Assembly (NCBI GenBank): GCA_037957365.1
Contig: JARHVA010001175.1
Coordinates: 3,415,001 to 3,479,000 of the forward strand
From: Torreya grandis
Lineage: Eukaryota; Streptophyta; Pinopsida; Cupressales; Taxaceae
Direction of reading: 5' to 3'
DNA length: 64,000 nt
The notes beneath the pieces are model-generated. The model ran no database searches and was not told the origin of the DNA. It was given only the letters and a program-made list of their open reading frames with translations. Shown here in pieces: positions 46,919 through 59,447 of the stretch. Positions within the stretch are counted from its first letter, which is position 1, and every line of letters begins with the position of its first letter. A program made the translations under genes and the position numbers.

Positions 46919-49900
46919 TGTTGATCACATTCTAACCTTAGGCCTAGAAATGGGTTAACCTAAGCCTTGAAACCCCTAATCCATCCTTAAACATCTTAGT
47001 TTTCATCTCTTGATGAACTAGATAGTTCAAAGCAAGGTTAGTAGTTGTCATATAAAATACACTAGGTCCACTATCTTGTCATGTCATGAAACACATAGTG
47101 GTTATCCTACTTCCTATTTCAATTTCTTCCAAGTGTCCTCATAGTTTTTGAACACGTGTGAAGGTCCACAATAGAATTTGAAGTGGTCTTAACATTTCAA
47201 AAGTACCATGGTGGAGATGATTGAATGATTTAGTTGATGAGTCATCATGAATCTTTCTAGTGTATGTAAGATATGTAAGGTATGGTTTGATTACAAGTTT
47301 TTTAATAATTGTATAAAGGTACATAGTAGCCTAATTGAATTCTTTATCAGGTCATAATGTATTTTCATAAGTGTTGAAATGATATTCATTTGACAATCCC
47401 CTCTTGAAGTCATGTATATCCTCTAAAAGTGGGTTATTTAACCTTAATGTGACACCACTTGACATTGAAAGGCCACTAATACCAACATTCAAATCTTCAA
47501 AATCCTTCATGAATCCCATTAGGCCATACTAAAATCATTTCACAAGAAAGAGTTCCTTCTCACAAGTCAACACACCTAATTGACACTAAATGGGCCCCAC
47601 ACATGTCAAAATGTACCTCTTCAACTCCACAATTCATACCATAAACTTTAATACATCACCTGACCCCTATTTTTCACCCTCCTACCTTCCAAAAGTGTTT
47701 TATGGTCTAAAACATGAGAAAACATAGGCAATTTATAGGTTTTAGGAGCTTTCAACATGATATAGATATGTACACTATAGATTAGATCAAGTGTAGTTAG
47801 GGGTCTACAAGGGGAGTTTAATACAAGCATATGTTGAAGAAATAAAAGTGTTTTAGGGCCTAAAGGACCAAAAATCAATTCACATTCCCCAACAAGGCCA
47901 TTGATAGACAAGGAGATCACTTCAAGGTTATGCTCAATCCATAAAGATGAGAGAGAGAGAAATCCAAGATCTTGGCCAAATTAAGTAGAATTGATGAAAT
48001 TCCAATCATGGTAAATTTTTGGAGTTATGATTTTGAGTTGTATGAACATTCACTAAGAATTTGAGTGATCTGGTCAGCATTCTCATCTATATAGGGAAAA
48101 AGAAGGAGGATAGTTTCATTGAGTTTATAATTTGTTTGGTCAAAATGATGATTATTCTTGGTTCCTCAAGTTTATTAGATACTTTTCATGGCCTTCTCAA
48201 CATTTGGTTCACACATGTGGGCTTATACGGTTGAGAAACATCCAAACTACCAATATTTGTAGTTTATAGATAAGGTTACATTGATGAGGAGTATTCAATG
48301 TATACAACTAAAGGTGAATAGTTTTAAGCATTCAATAGAGTGCCTTAAAGTTATTCATTCATATTTGGTTAAAATTTTAGTGTCACATATACCTTTAACT
48401 CTCTCAAATGGTCCCTCTAAGTGAATACTACCTACATGTCTAAGTTTCACTATAAGAGAAGGTAGTATATTGCATAATGGTGGCCTGAGGGTTATCAAAA
48501 CATTGTAAAATCATAGCATGGAATTTTGTATTCATACCAAGGTGTCCTTATCTCAAAATTTTTAAAATTCATCATATCCCCCATAGGCATAATAACTACC
48601 AATCTTCCCTCAAACACATTCACAATCCTTTTATTAGATGTTAAGGTCATTTATCAAATGTTAAGGTTTTTTGGAGAGGCTTAGTTTTCCAATTTTCACC
48701 ATATATGCTTCATTGATGATATCAAAGTTTTATATTTTGTTAGGAATATACATGGAGATGTCTAGGGTACTTGTAAGTCATCTTGGGTATGAGCTCACAA
48801 TTCATTTCAAACCCTAAAATTACTCCCCCTTTTGATATTCTCATCACTATCATTTCACCTCAATTACAAAAACTACATTCTAATTTTAAATCCCATATGA
48901 CTTTAAATTCATCACCCATAGGTCACTATACTCTACTCAAAACATAGGTGTGTGAAAAATGTCTAATTATTCCACCAACTATAATACACCATAAATTCTA
49001 TAAGAAATGAGTTTTCATAGTCACGAACCCTATTAGATGGGTAATCACCACATATAGGAAATTGCCTAAATCCACCTTGGTTAAGTCCTTCAAGTCTATA
49101 TAGATCATCCCTAAGAATAAAAAGTGAATATGAATAATTATATGAATATATAAAGGAGGTGAATGGAGACATAAAAGAGTCATAAAAATCTCAAGTAACT
49201 AAGAAGGTATTCTCCTCACTCAAAGACGTGTTCTACAAACCCCTTGTTAGTTAGTATACATGACTTAGTACTCACAGTACTATTGATGGTCTATAACCTC
49301 AACCTAAGTATGAGATAGTATTTACAAATAAAGGGAGAAGGTTAAAACTAAGAGATAAGAAAAAATGGAGGTCACCTCACCAAAGGTAAATAAATATATA
49401 GGAGTAGATTTTGGACTGGGTGAAGTTCACACCATCAATCAAGGTTGCCTAATGTGAAAGTGTCAAACCAATGAGAGTAAAAATGCCTAGAATTTATGAA
49501 ATGAGAGTCTATATGGGATAAATACACATCCAAAATCCTTTAGGTCTTACTTGATGGTACCCATGATCAATGAATCTATCTAATTTGAGTTATAAACCTA
49601 AAAGCATAAAAGTAGTGGTATGATTGTGTATACATGTATGTTAGCAGGGTTAGAGGAGATGAGCCTTAAGGCTATGATCAAGATTTAAGCATGATGTTTG
49701 GGATTTTATTAAACCCATATTTGAGATAAAATAATTTGATTTTGGCACCAAATTTAGCTACTATAGTCCCATACACTATATACTATTGATAAGGGTAGTC
49801 TACAAGAAAGAGAAAAGCTGACAAGATGTCTATGTAGATGATAACATATGAAGGAAGTATAGGTTTTATTGAAGGAGGTTTTATGGCCCATGATATCTAT

Positions 49901-52468
49901 AGATCCATCCATAAAAGGTCTAAGCTTCAAATACCCAATTTGGCCCTATAATACATAGAGGCTCATCTAGGTCTAGGCCCTACCCCCATTTCAAAAGCAA
50001 GTCCAAAACTTTAGTAAATCTCAATATAATGTGGTATGTATGTGAAGATGTTTAAAATGCTATAGAAGGCATTCAGGCTAGAGGAATTCAAGGAGATATT
50101 CCTTTTTGGGTTTTATCCCTCTCCCAAGATCCATTTTCTTGATTAGCCATGTTGAGCTACATCTTCAAGTGCTCATACCTTTCATCATAGAAGGACCCAA
50201 ACCTAGGGATCTTAAGTAAACTTTATAACCCCTATATAATAACAATTCATGAAGGAGTGAATGGGGTTGGGGGGGGAAATTTTACAAATGAATGATAAGA
50301 AGTTAACCTTATCAAACTACCTAGTAGAAAGATCTATGAACACCTTTTATCACTCATATCTCCATATAAACTTTACATGAGACCCAAGGCTATTTATGAG
50401 AGATGAAGGGGTTAGTGTGATAGAGATTCATAATAATAAGTTTTGGTTTTTAGTTTCATACTAGATGAACCATCATTAAGATAGTGGACCTACAAAACCC
50501 TTCTTAAACCCTTGATAGAACCTAATGATATAATTATGCCTCCAAATGCATTCAAATGGAGTATTTGAGATATGAAATGGTCCTAATAGTCTACACACTT
50601 ATTTTAAGCATTCAAATGACCTATTAACTAACATGTTCAGGGGATACACTATATATATCAAGCCTAAGAAAGCTATTTTAAGACTATAATCAAGGAGTTG
50701 AGAAAGATTTGCATACACCTTGGGTTTTTAAGGAGAGAGGGGGTGTCAAAGTTCCTAGGTAACCTCATATTAGTCATCTACATGGGCCTCCATGATTTAT
50801 TACTAAATCATACAATATTGGGTGTCTAAATTATAGATGATATGCATGAAAAAGAAATAAAATAACTTTATAAATCCAACATGGATGATATAAATGCCCT
50901 TATGGGTGATTATCATGTTAACATATTGGATAAGTGCCTCATAACTCCATCTTAGGTTCGAAACTCAGACATGCTACACTTGTGATTATTGATATATCAT
51001 CCTCATTAAGATAATGGAATTGAGAGGATAGAGAAAATGGAAAAAAGAGATTATATGACACCTAAAACCTTAATGGTAATGATAATTAAGTTGTTTTATA
51101 TGTGTGGGTCATGTTGGTTTTTATGGGAGATACCAAAGCTAGCCTTTTAAGCCTATAGACACCTCAAGAATACACAAAATATATGCTTCTCATTTGCAAA
51201 GCAAATTCACAGGCTCGTAACTATAAAAAAATTATACATGGGGAGATAAGAGCTTTAAGAAATGTGGGGGACCTTGTATACAAATTATTAGTGGAAATGG
51301 TTCAAAGGTTTACTCCCTAACCTCTATGAACCATTGTTAAGAGTCCTAGACACTCTTAAACCTTCCTATAACCCTAATAAGGACCTAATTATAAATATTT
51401 AGGATAAAATGTATAAAAATTCTTGGTAACCACTTTAAAAACACTTGTGTCATATTATCTACTTAGTGGAGGCTTTTGCTAAGGTATTGCTCTGTATGGA
51501 TAGTGTACAAACACCTCTAAAAATTATAAGTTTACAAATATTTGAGCAAGAGATGAAGTGTAATAACTGGTTAGGAGTTACCAATAATTAGATGGGATTT
51601 TTTGAGTCTTGTTTCATCCTCTAAAATCATTAAATGTCTAAAACACTACCTATAAATGCTTTTACAAACCTCCATCAATCAACCATTCTATAGAAGCTAG
51701 TGAAGATGGCCTATTCATCTAAGTGAAGTGAGATTGAAAATATATAATATTTTAAGGGTTTATATCCTATTATGAAATGTTGATTTAGGTTTTAAAAAAT
51801 CTAAATCAAAATTTTTGAAGGTTTGGTTTAACTCTCACAGTCATCTAAATAGTGAATGAATAAGAGACTAGGCCACTAGTCCATAATGCCTACTTAACCA
51901 ACAAATACAGAAGTTCATGGGCATAAAATTCCATTGTGGAGTTAATGTGCCATCTATATACATATGTAAATTCAAATTTAGGTGAGTATACTCCATATTA
52001 ATAAGTATTATGAAGGATTTTGGGTGATCTATTGAACATGAACAATATGTAAATAATGGAAGCTATAAAATGCCTCATGGAAAATTCCTAATTGTACCTC
52101 TTTAAGAATTTATTAATTGATGAAAGGGAAGGGATTTGACTAACGATGGCATGTATGGACCCTTAATGAATAAAATATAGCTTAAAATATAACTCAATAC
52201 TCCAAATTGCTCATTCAAGGCACTATTCAACCACATCAATGCATAGGAGAGTGTGAAAGACTATTATAACTATTACATGATCATTATGGCCTCCTTATGA
52301 CCACTTATAAACCAATATTCATTCCTCTCTATTGTACAAAACTCTATATATTTAGGTATTGAGTCATTTGTTTTCATCCATTGGATGGGTGTAGTAAAAT
52401 TCTACTAATTTGTATCCTAAACCTTGAGAATCAATAGAGAAAAGGATTCTTGTAGAATTTTGTTAACA
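46919..52468 (+). repeat. 5' LTR of element D (about 5.55 kb)
   Basis: It starts TGTTGATCAC and ends TTTTGTTAACA. It matches 59448-64000 at landmarks such as TCTTGTCATGTCATGAAACA, ACATGAGAAAA and GTATACATG, with perhaps one base in five changed. On the - strand, protein-like stretches can be read in both copies (for example VFSHVLDHK at about 47720 and 60210, and SSGVTLRSN at about 47460 and 59980), described under findings. Short open frames here are not called as genes. Confidence 0.85.
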
Positions 52469-53200
52469 TTAGTGTGTATTAGGGTTTGTTGACCTGTATA
52501 AACTATGATTTCCATATTATTTTTTATATCTTCTCTTTATATTTAGGTCATTATTACATTATCATTCTATGTAGGTCATGTGAAGTGTTGAGAGGTGGTA
52601 GTTATATTGAAGAGTGACCTGATTGGTAGTGTCTCTAGTAGACCTTCCTCCCATTAACTTCATATTTTTATACCTTCCACATAACCTACACATGAAATAA
52701 TTATGCTTAAGAGTGGGTTAAAATCCTATTTAGTTACTATTCTTTCATTGGATTCACAAAGTGTGTTTAATATCATTCAAGAGAGGATAAGTGAACAATG
52801 GTGCATCACCAATCTTTTAGTAGGTTTTTTTTTCATGCCTTCATCTTATCCCTTTTCATCCTAATATTAGTAAGTCTTAAGATAAGAAATTAATTTTATT
52901 TATCAGGGGAGATATCCCTATAAGCTATAGGTTTAGTATTACTATAGGTCACCCACAACCTTTAGGTCAATCCCATGTTAGTCTAAGATTTTAGAGAGTT
53001 GAGATATATCCTTAAAAGGGTGCAGATTAAAGTGCTAATAGTTCTAGCATGCCTAGTGGGACTAGATTTAAAGTGACTTGGATCATGAATTCATAGTCTT
53101 GGATAAAATCTAAAAGTTTAAAGTACATCAGTGGAAAATTTATAGTTAAGTTACATGCAAAAGGTATCCATAATATCTTCCTCAAAAATTAAGGGCATTG
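52469..53200 (+). other. Leader of element D
   Basis: It begins directly after the LTR with TTAGTGTGTATTAGGG, which could be a decayed primer site of the TTGG...GGGG form, but the match is weak. No domain is seen before gag. Confidence 0.45.
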
Positions 53201-55040
53201 AATGTATTGAGTTATCATTTGACATTGCTATAAGAAAGAGATATCCTAGGATCAATTTGAATCCTATAACCCCTAACTCTCCTAATTGTACATAAATAAA
53301 CACTATTTTAAATCCTATAGCTCCAATGGCTAGGCCTAGAATGTAAGCCTTTGTGCCTTTCAATGGTGGAATCCCCTTATACCACAATTATTTTGATGAC
53401 ATACCTATTGTTACCCTCAAAAGGCTTCCCTATTCCATAGGAGAAAATTCAAATACCCCTATATAACATATTGTAGTCATAGCTAATTTGTGTTTAGTCC
53501 ATAATGTAACCTAAGAAAATGTAGCTATGAGACTATTAGAAACCTACTTGAAGTGTAAGGCACTTCATTGGTATAGGAGCTTAAAACCTGCATCCATCAA
53601 CACCTAGGATGAGTTTTGTGAACACTTGTGTAATAATTTTGAATATAGAAGTGACCATCTCTCCTCAATGGAATAACTTACCATAGTCAAAAGATCCCCC
53701 TAGGAGTTCATGGTATATTTCAAATATAGGTTTCAAAAAACTTAGGTTAGGATCCCCATAGTCATCAATCCCACCCCTAATTATGCATACTTGTACAACT
53801 TAAGGTATTTAAATTCTAATTTGGTAGTTATGATATAATCAATGGGGGAAACACTTTACTTGAAGCTTATGAGTTAGATATAAGGGTATAAAATTGCCTA
53901 ATTTAATTAGGTAAACTCACCCCTAGACACCTCATGTCATTATTCCTATTAATTTAACCCCACATGCCTATCATTTCTCCATTACCAGCCCTAACTAATC
54001 ATGATTAGGTATATGTAAAATAAGTGGATAGATGGCCAAGCTAAAAGGGTTGATTAAATCCCAAAATAACAAATTAATGGCCTTGGAGAGGTAGAAAAAT
54101 CCACCCAATAGGCCTTATCAAACACCCCATTAAGCCCCTTATCATCTATATCAATATAATAGACCTCCTTATCAACCCAATCAACAATTCCAAGGTTAGA
54201 TTACACAAGAAAGGCCATATAATATTTATAATCCTAATGTTGCCATTAATTTTAAAGCTTTGGTTCTATCTCAAAACAATTATGCTAAAAATGGTAGATG
54301 TCTTGCTCAATGGGGGTAGTCAAATGATATGGAAATAGATTCAAGTGTTTATGTGTGTCAAGCATCCTTCATATAAAAAGGTCCTACTCTTCCATCACAT
54401 GACAATCTACCTCATCCAAAACACAAGGAAAGTCCTCCTGTGCTACATGGGGGTACCCCATTCATGACCCAAGTTGAGATGCCAAGTAAATAAAGGGAAA
54501 GTGGAATAAAATCACCTTTTAAAACTACATTCATAAACTTTAAATAATGTAATCATTCATTTGAATAAGTGGTAAAAAATTAGGGTTAGAATATAACCAA
54601 GGTGGACAATTCGATTACATCATGTACAAGGGATAAGAGAAGGGAAATTTATGATAGTTTGGTACATGCCAATGGAGATTTTTTTACCTTCTCAAACACC
54701 TCAAGGGGCTTCCACTCAAGATGTAGCTCAAAAAAAACCATCAACTTAGTAGATGTAAGGTGGGAAAGGGTAGAATCAGAAGGGTCCTTTTATACCTTTG
54801 TTTACATAAGCTCCCTATGTTTTTTCCCCTAAGTTTCACTCCAAGGTAGACATACCTCATCTTAAAATTATGGAACATATGGAAAAGGTCCATGTTACTA
54901 TACCTATGTGGTATACTTTACTTATTTTGGGAAAAAAGTATGTCCTTCAATAAGAACTTTCTAAACTTTATGTCTTGGATAAAGAAACATAAAAGGTAAG
55001 TGTAGTCCTTACTAATTCCAATCAACTTCATGAGCCTAAA
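53201..55040 (+). pseudogene. Element D gag (degenerate)
   Basis: From about 53250 a plant gypsy gag is read: YFDDIPIVTLKRLPYSIGEN near 53390, then CLVHNVT, ENVAMRLLETYLKCKALHWY, and RSLKPASIN at about 53575. The capsid core continues with DEFCEHLCNNFEYRSDHLSS and a YFKYRF segment to about 53740. The remainder to 55040 is a polar linker region leading into protease (HMEKVHVTIPMWYTLLI near 54870-54920, equivalent to DMKNIKANIILHEL in element A). The open frame 54602-54832 lies inside it. No zinc knuckle was recognised. Confidence 0.75.
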
Positions 55041-55500
55041 ACACCTAAGGTAGTCAAACCAGCTCCCTTATACTTTTTTTATCATCATAGGTGATTCCCT
55101 AGTGAATAATTGCATGATAGATAATAGAGCTAGCACTTATCTCATGCTTAAGTTTATAGTTGATAAACTAGGGCTTAAATATGAACCTAATGTAAAGGGA
55201 GTTTTATAGTTATATGGGTATCCTACCAATACTTTTCATGTCCTTAAGGACCTTAAAATATTGTTGGTTTCTTGTCCTAATTATACCATATCTCAGGATG
55301 TGTTATTAGTTGACCTCCCTCCCTACATTACCTTATGCTTGTCTAGATATTTCATTACTAAAATTATGGGTATCTCTCTTCTGATTGGTCCTACATGGTT
55401 TTTAGGACAAGTATGTGATAAATTTTACCATATGGTTTGAACTTATTAATATGTTCCACTTAGAACCCTACATGCCCAACCTACCAATTTTCAATTGCAC
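55041..55500 (+). pseudogene. Element D aspartic protease (degenerate)
   Basis: At about 55085-55330 the reading is IIIGDSLVNNCMIDNRAS (active site, where the family has D-S-G), followed by LKFIVDKLGLKYEPNVKGVL, YGYPTNTFHVLKDLKILLV, ISQDVLLVDLPPYITLCLSR and YFITKIMGI. The flap and C-terminal LPP...CLSR signatures are clear, and the frame is unusually well preserved for this window. DNR in place of DSG makes it inactive. It lies between gag and the archaeal-type RNase H. Confidence 0.82.
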
Positions 55501-55689
55501 TATCCTAGATGAGGATGAATACCCTAATGACTAAGAGCCTATATAACCACTAGAATCCATATAATATTTTATCCGTTATGAGTGGGAAGCAAAAATTCAT
55601 GACTATAATCCTTAAAAGACCATTAAATATGTAGGTTTGAATATATATTACATGCATGAAGAAGGAGTTGTCATGCCAAGTCTAACTAA

Positions 55690-56135
55690 CACAAGTTAAG
55701 AACTTGAAGGGCTATGGAACTTGTTTTTGATGGGTCTAGGTAAAAGAATGGGATTGTGGTAGGTGTCAAGCTTGTCTCCTATTAGAATCAAAGGTATTAT
55801 TATAACTTAAGGTTTTAATCTAGTTATACTTCCAATACTAAAAAATATGAGGAACTCATCTATGGGCTATAATGGGAAAGGAAGAGAGGCATCAATATTT
55901 TTCAAGCTAAGGGAGATAGTTAATTGGTGGTATAATAAGTAATATACATAAGTGAATTAAATAATCCACTCTTAAAGGACTATAAATACAAGGATTTGGA
56001 CCTCTTAGAGGATATTCAATCCTTTAACATTCACTCCATTCCTAGGGAGGCCAATCATCATGCAGACCAGTTAGCTACCATTGGAACACAATATGATATA
56101 GTTCATGGGGTCAAGGACATCAAATATTAGTACTA
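55690..56135 (+). pseudogene. Element D archaeal-type RNase H, upstream of RT
   Basis: At about 55705 the frame reads LVFDGSR, where the family has a catalytic Asp in FDGS. It goes on through a KKYEELIYGL step (the EYEALI-like Glu region), a GDS-LVV segment at about 55910-55935, and SIPREANHHADQLATIG at about 56040-56090, where the HAD motif carries the last catalytic Asp. This is a complete RNase H domain pattern with a few stops. It sits before RT, not after it, and its distance from protease is about 0.3 kb, so it belongs to the same polyprotein. Confidence 0.82.
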
Positions 56136-57960
56136 AATCAAAGTAATATGTAATCCATAAATATTTAATAATGAGGTGAATTGGTAATTATTTGAAAGTG
56201 ATAGGTAGACTCCTTATTTCTTACAATATGAGGTAGAATTCTACTCAAAGAATTAAAGCAAAATGCAAGATCAATATGAATACTAGATTGTCAAACTAAG
56301 GACAAATAATTTTCCTAAGGGCTTATTAAAACTAGAGAGAATATTTAATGAGGATTACCAACCAAATAAGGACAAGGTAAGAATCTCCACTAAGGAGGAA
56401 CACTATAATAAGGTTGTCATATTCAAAGACAAGTTACTCAAGTTAAGAAAGGTGACTACCAAATAAGAGAGGGGAAAATTCATAGCATTATGAAAATAAT
56501 TTGCATATGTAGTTACATGATAATATCATGGTTTGAAGGGTTTTGACCCTAGGATGGAATAACATACCATAGAGTTGGAGGAGAATGCCAAACCTTTAGG
56601 ACAAAAATAAAGACTAGTCAATCTAAAAATTGAGATCCTTATGAGGAAGGAGTTGTCAAAAATTATTGAATCTAAGATTATATTTCCCACCAAATATTAT
56701 TCATGGGTGGAAAATCTTGTTCCTATGAGGAATAATAATGGGGATATATGTTTGTGCGTGGACTTTAGGGATCTCAATAAGGTGTCACTAAGAGATCACT
56801 ACTCTTTACCATCAATGGATTAGAATATTTAGAGAGTTATAGGTTTAAAAAGGTTATATTTTCTTTATGTATACTATATATACAATTAGGTATTTGTGAG
56901 AGAGGAGGATAGACACAAAAATACCTTCACAACCAAGTGGGGCACATATGCATACATGAAGATGCCCTTTGTATTATCCAATGCATGGGATACCTTCTAA
57001 AGGGAAATGGATGTGGCCTTCCAAGGTCTCATAAATGAGATGGTAATCATATACCTTGATGATATCACCTTAATTTACAAGGATCCCAAGGACCACTTGA
57101 CACATTTGAGGTTGGTGTTTGATAGGTGAAGTTAATTTGGGTTCTCTTTGAACCCTAAAAATGCATATTTGTAGTCCATGAGGGTAGAATTATAGGACAT
57201 GTTATGTAAAAAGATGGCCTCTTAATTTAACTTGAGAGGATCAAGTAAATCATTTATTTGTCACCACCCAAACACAATAATGGATTGAAAAGTTTCTTGG
57301 GAAAAATAAACTTCATCACAAGATTCATTCCTAGATTTATAGAATTGGTGAGGCCACTAACTCACATGCCTAATAAGCATAAGGAGTTCTCATAGAGAAA
57401 ATAAGGTAAGGGAAGTTTTTATTACATCAATCAGGACATTTCCCAACCCCCACCCTCATCAACCTTTATTTTGAAAAATATTTCCTCATGTATGCGTTCT
57501 CCACAAGTGATATTATTTATGTTATGCTCATGCAACAAAATAGTGAAGGATTAGAAAATCCCATTTCCTTCTTCAGTCAAGATTTGGAGGGAGATGAGGA
57601 GAGATTTAAATTTGTTTAAAAACATGTTATTTATATCATTATATGCTTAAAATTTTTCAAATAAATGGTGTCTAATAATAGAATATTTGTAATAGTGGTT
57701 CACCCTAGTATAGAAGATTTCATACTCAATAGAGACTTAAATGAGAAGAGGGTTAGTTGGGTAACCAAGTGTATAGAGTATGTTATAGAGGTGATTGTTA
57801 CTAAGTTTAATAGAGTTACAGGACTCTATGATCACCTTTAAAAATATTATAAGGAGGATAAATAAGTGGCTTTGGCAATTTAAGACATTCAACAAGCAAC
57901 TACAACTATCTCTCCTTTTGAATGGACCCAAGACATAGTGAAGTTCCTTCAAATGGGATA
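56136..57960 (+). pseudogene. Element D reverse transcriptase-RNase H (degenerate)
   Basis: After a linker of about 450 bp, RT starts near 56630: the frame 56641-56823 reads LRKELSKIIESKIIFPTKYY, then CLCVDFRDLNKVSLRDHYSL. Palm pieces follow (NTFTTKWGTYAYMKMPFVL), and the catalytic block is IYLDDITLIYKDPKDHL with YLDD intact at 57052-57063. The thumb and RNase H go on to about 57830 with ENPISFFSQDLEG and a HPSIEDFILNRDL segment. Stops separate the blocks. Confidence 0.85.
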
Positions 57961-59180
57961 ATTTCCTATGGTATTATATAGGAAAATAAATAGGCACTTT
58001 ATACTTAAATCCATTCCATACATCTTTTTTTATGGGTTATTATTCAATAAGGACATTGAAGGCATGCTTTTAAGGTATGTAGAGACTAGTTAAGTTAACA
58101 AGTTGTTAGGATAATTTCATTATAGACTTATATAAGGGAAATTTTTAGCCAATAAAACAACATTAAATATCATAAAATTAGGATATTTTTGTCCCACTTT
58201 ATTTATGGAATCAAATGCTTAGGTTAGGTGTCCCAAATGTGCTATGTTTATCAACAAGTAAAGATTAGTTGCCTTGCCTCTAAAACCCATTCAAGTTGAG
58301 AAGCCCTTCATGAAATGGGGCTAGACTTCATAGGTATGATTCAACCTCCATATATTTCTAGAAATAAATGGGTTTTAAAATCCATTGATTACTTTACCAT
58401 GTGGGTGGAGGCATCTATATTCAAGGAGGTAAATGATAACTCAGTTTTAGAGTTCTATGATAGCCTTATGACTAGATTTGGGGTCCACTCCACCATTATA
58501 TCAGACAATGCATTGGCCTTCAATAGTGAAATGGTGTGTTAATGGGCCCTTAATCATGTAATCCACCTCAATTTTTCATCCAACTACTATCCATAAGGTA
58601 ATGGACTACCAAATTCCAATAAAACTTGATTAGGATCATAAAAAGGACAATGGAGGATAACCAAAGGGAGAGGCACACAAAATTAAGGACTAACTTATGG
58701 GAAGATATATTTAAATCTAAGAAGTATATTTGTCATTCACCTTATCTCCTTATTTCTATCAAAGAATAAACACTACCCGTTTCACTTGAACTATCATCCT
58801 TGAAATTTGCACATCATCTTGAGCTCATGGAGAGTGATGCAATGGAAGTGAGGACGAATGAGTTGAGAGAGTTGGAAGAGATAAGGAACAATTCCATACA
58901 TTAAATGTGGTAGAACCAAGACTTTAAAAATATAAGTTTACAATAGATCCTCATCCAAGGCCTTTCAACAAGGTGACATTCTACTTAAGAATGGTAAGGA
59001 CTGTGCCAAGCCAAGTAAGAATTCAAAATTTGATTGTCTTTAGAGTGGTCCATACATAATTACCATTTGTAAGGAGATAAAATCCTTATAATTGTATATA
59101 TTTAGTGGTGATTAACTCATTATCCATATAAATGGGATGTTCATCAAGTATATTTACTAGAAGCACCAAGTTTTCTTATA
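57961..59180 (+). pseudogene. Element D integrase (degenerate)
   Basis: The zinc-domain region (about 57985-58260) shows GMLLRYVET, KLGYFCPTLF and RCPKCAMF. The core follows in frame 58315-58542: KWGLDFIGMIQ (first Asp), YFTMWVEASIFKEVNDNSVL and IISDNALAFNSE (second Asp). It continues with FSSNYYP and GNGLPNSNKT, where the third catalytic Glu (GLxES in the family) is lost. A C-terminal reading (GDILLKNGKDC, GPYIITICKEIKS) runs to about 59130. It would insert the element cDNA but is broken here. Confidence 0.87.
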
Positions 59181-59447
59181 CATAGTAACTAGTTTCTTTC
59201 CTCTAAGTGCTTTTGTACATGCTTGTTAGTTGTTGGTTTATTCTAGTTTCTTATTGTTATGTGTCATTTTTATTGTCTTTTCTCTTATTATTTGTTTTTT
59301 TGGGTTTTTTTTATCATTAATGTTATCAAGGTATTAGGTAAAGTCATTGTGCAATCAAGGGGTTTATCTAGTCATGAATGATAATCAAAGAGAGATTATG
59401 AGTTCTCTTGACCAGCAGGTAGGTCAAGCCAATTGAGTCACTAGAAA
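59181..59447 (+). other. 3' non-coding strip of element D
   Basis: Pyrimidine-rich start (about 59190-59310), then A+T-rich DNA up to the LTR. No clear polypurine tract abuts the LTR; AAAGAGAGATTATGAG (59386-59401) is the nearest purine run. Confidence 0.5.
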
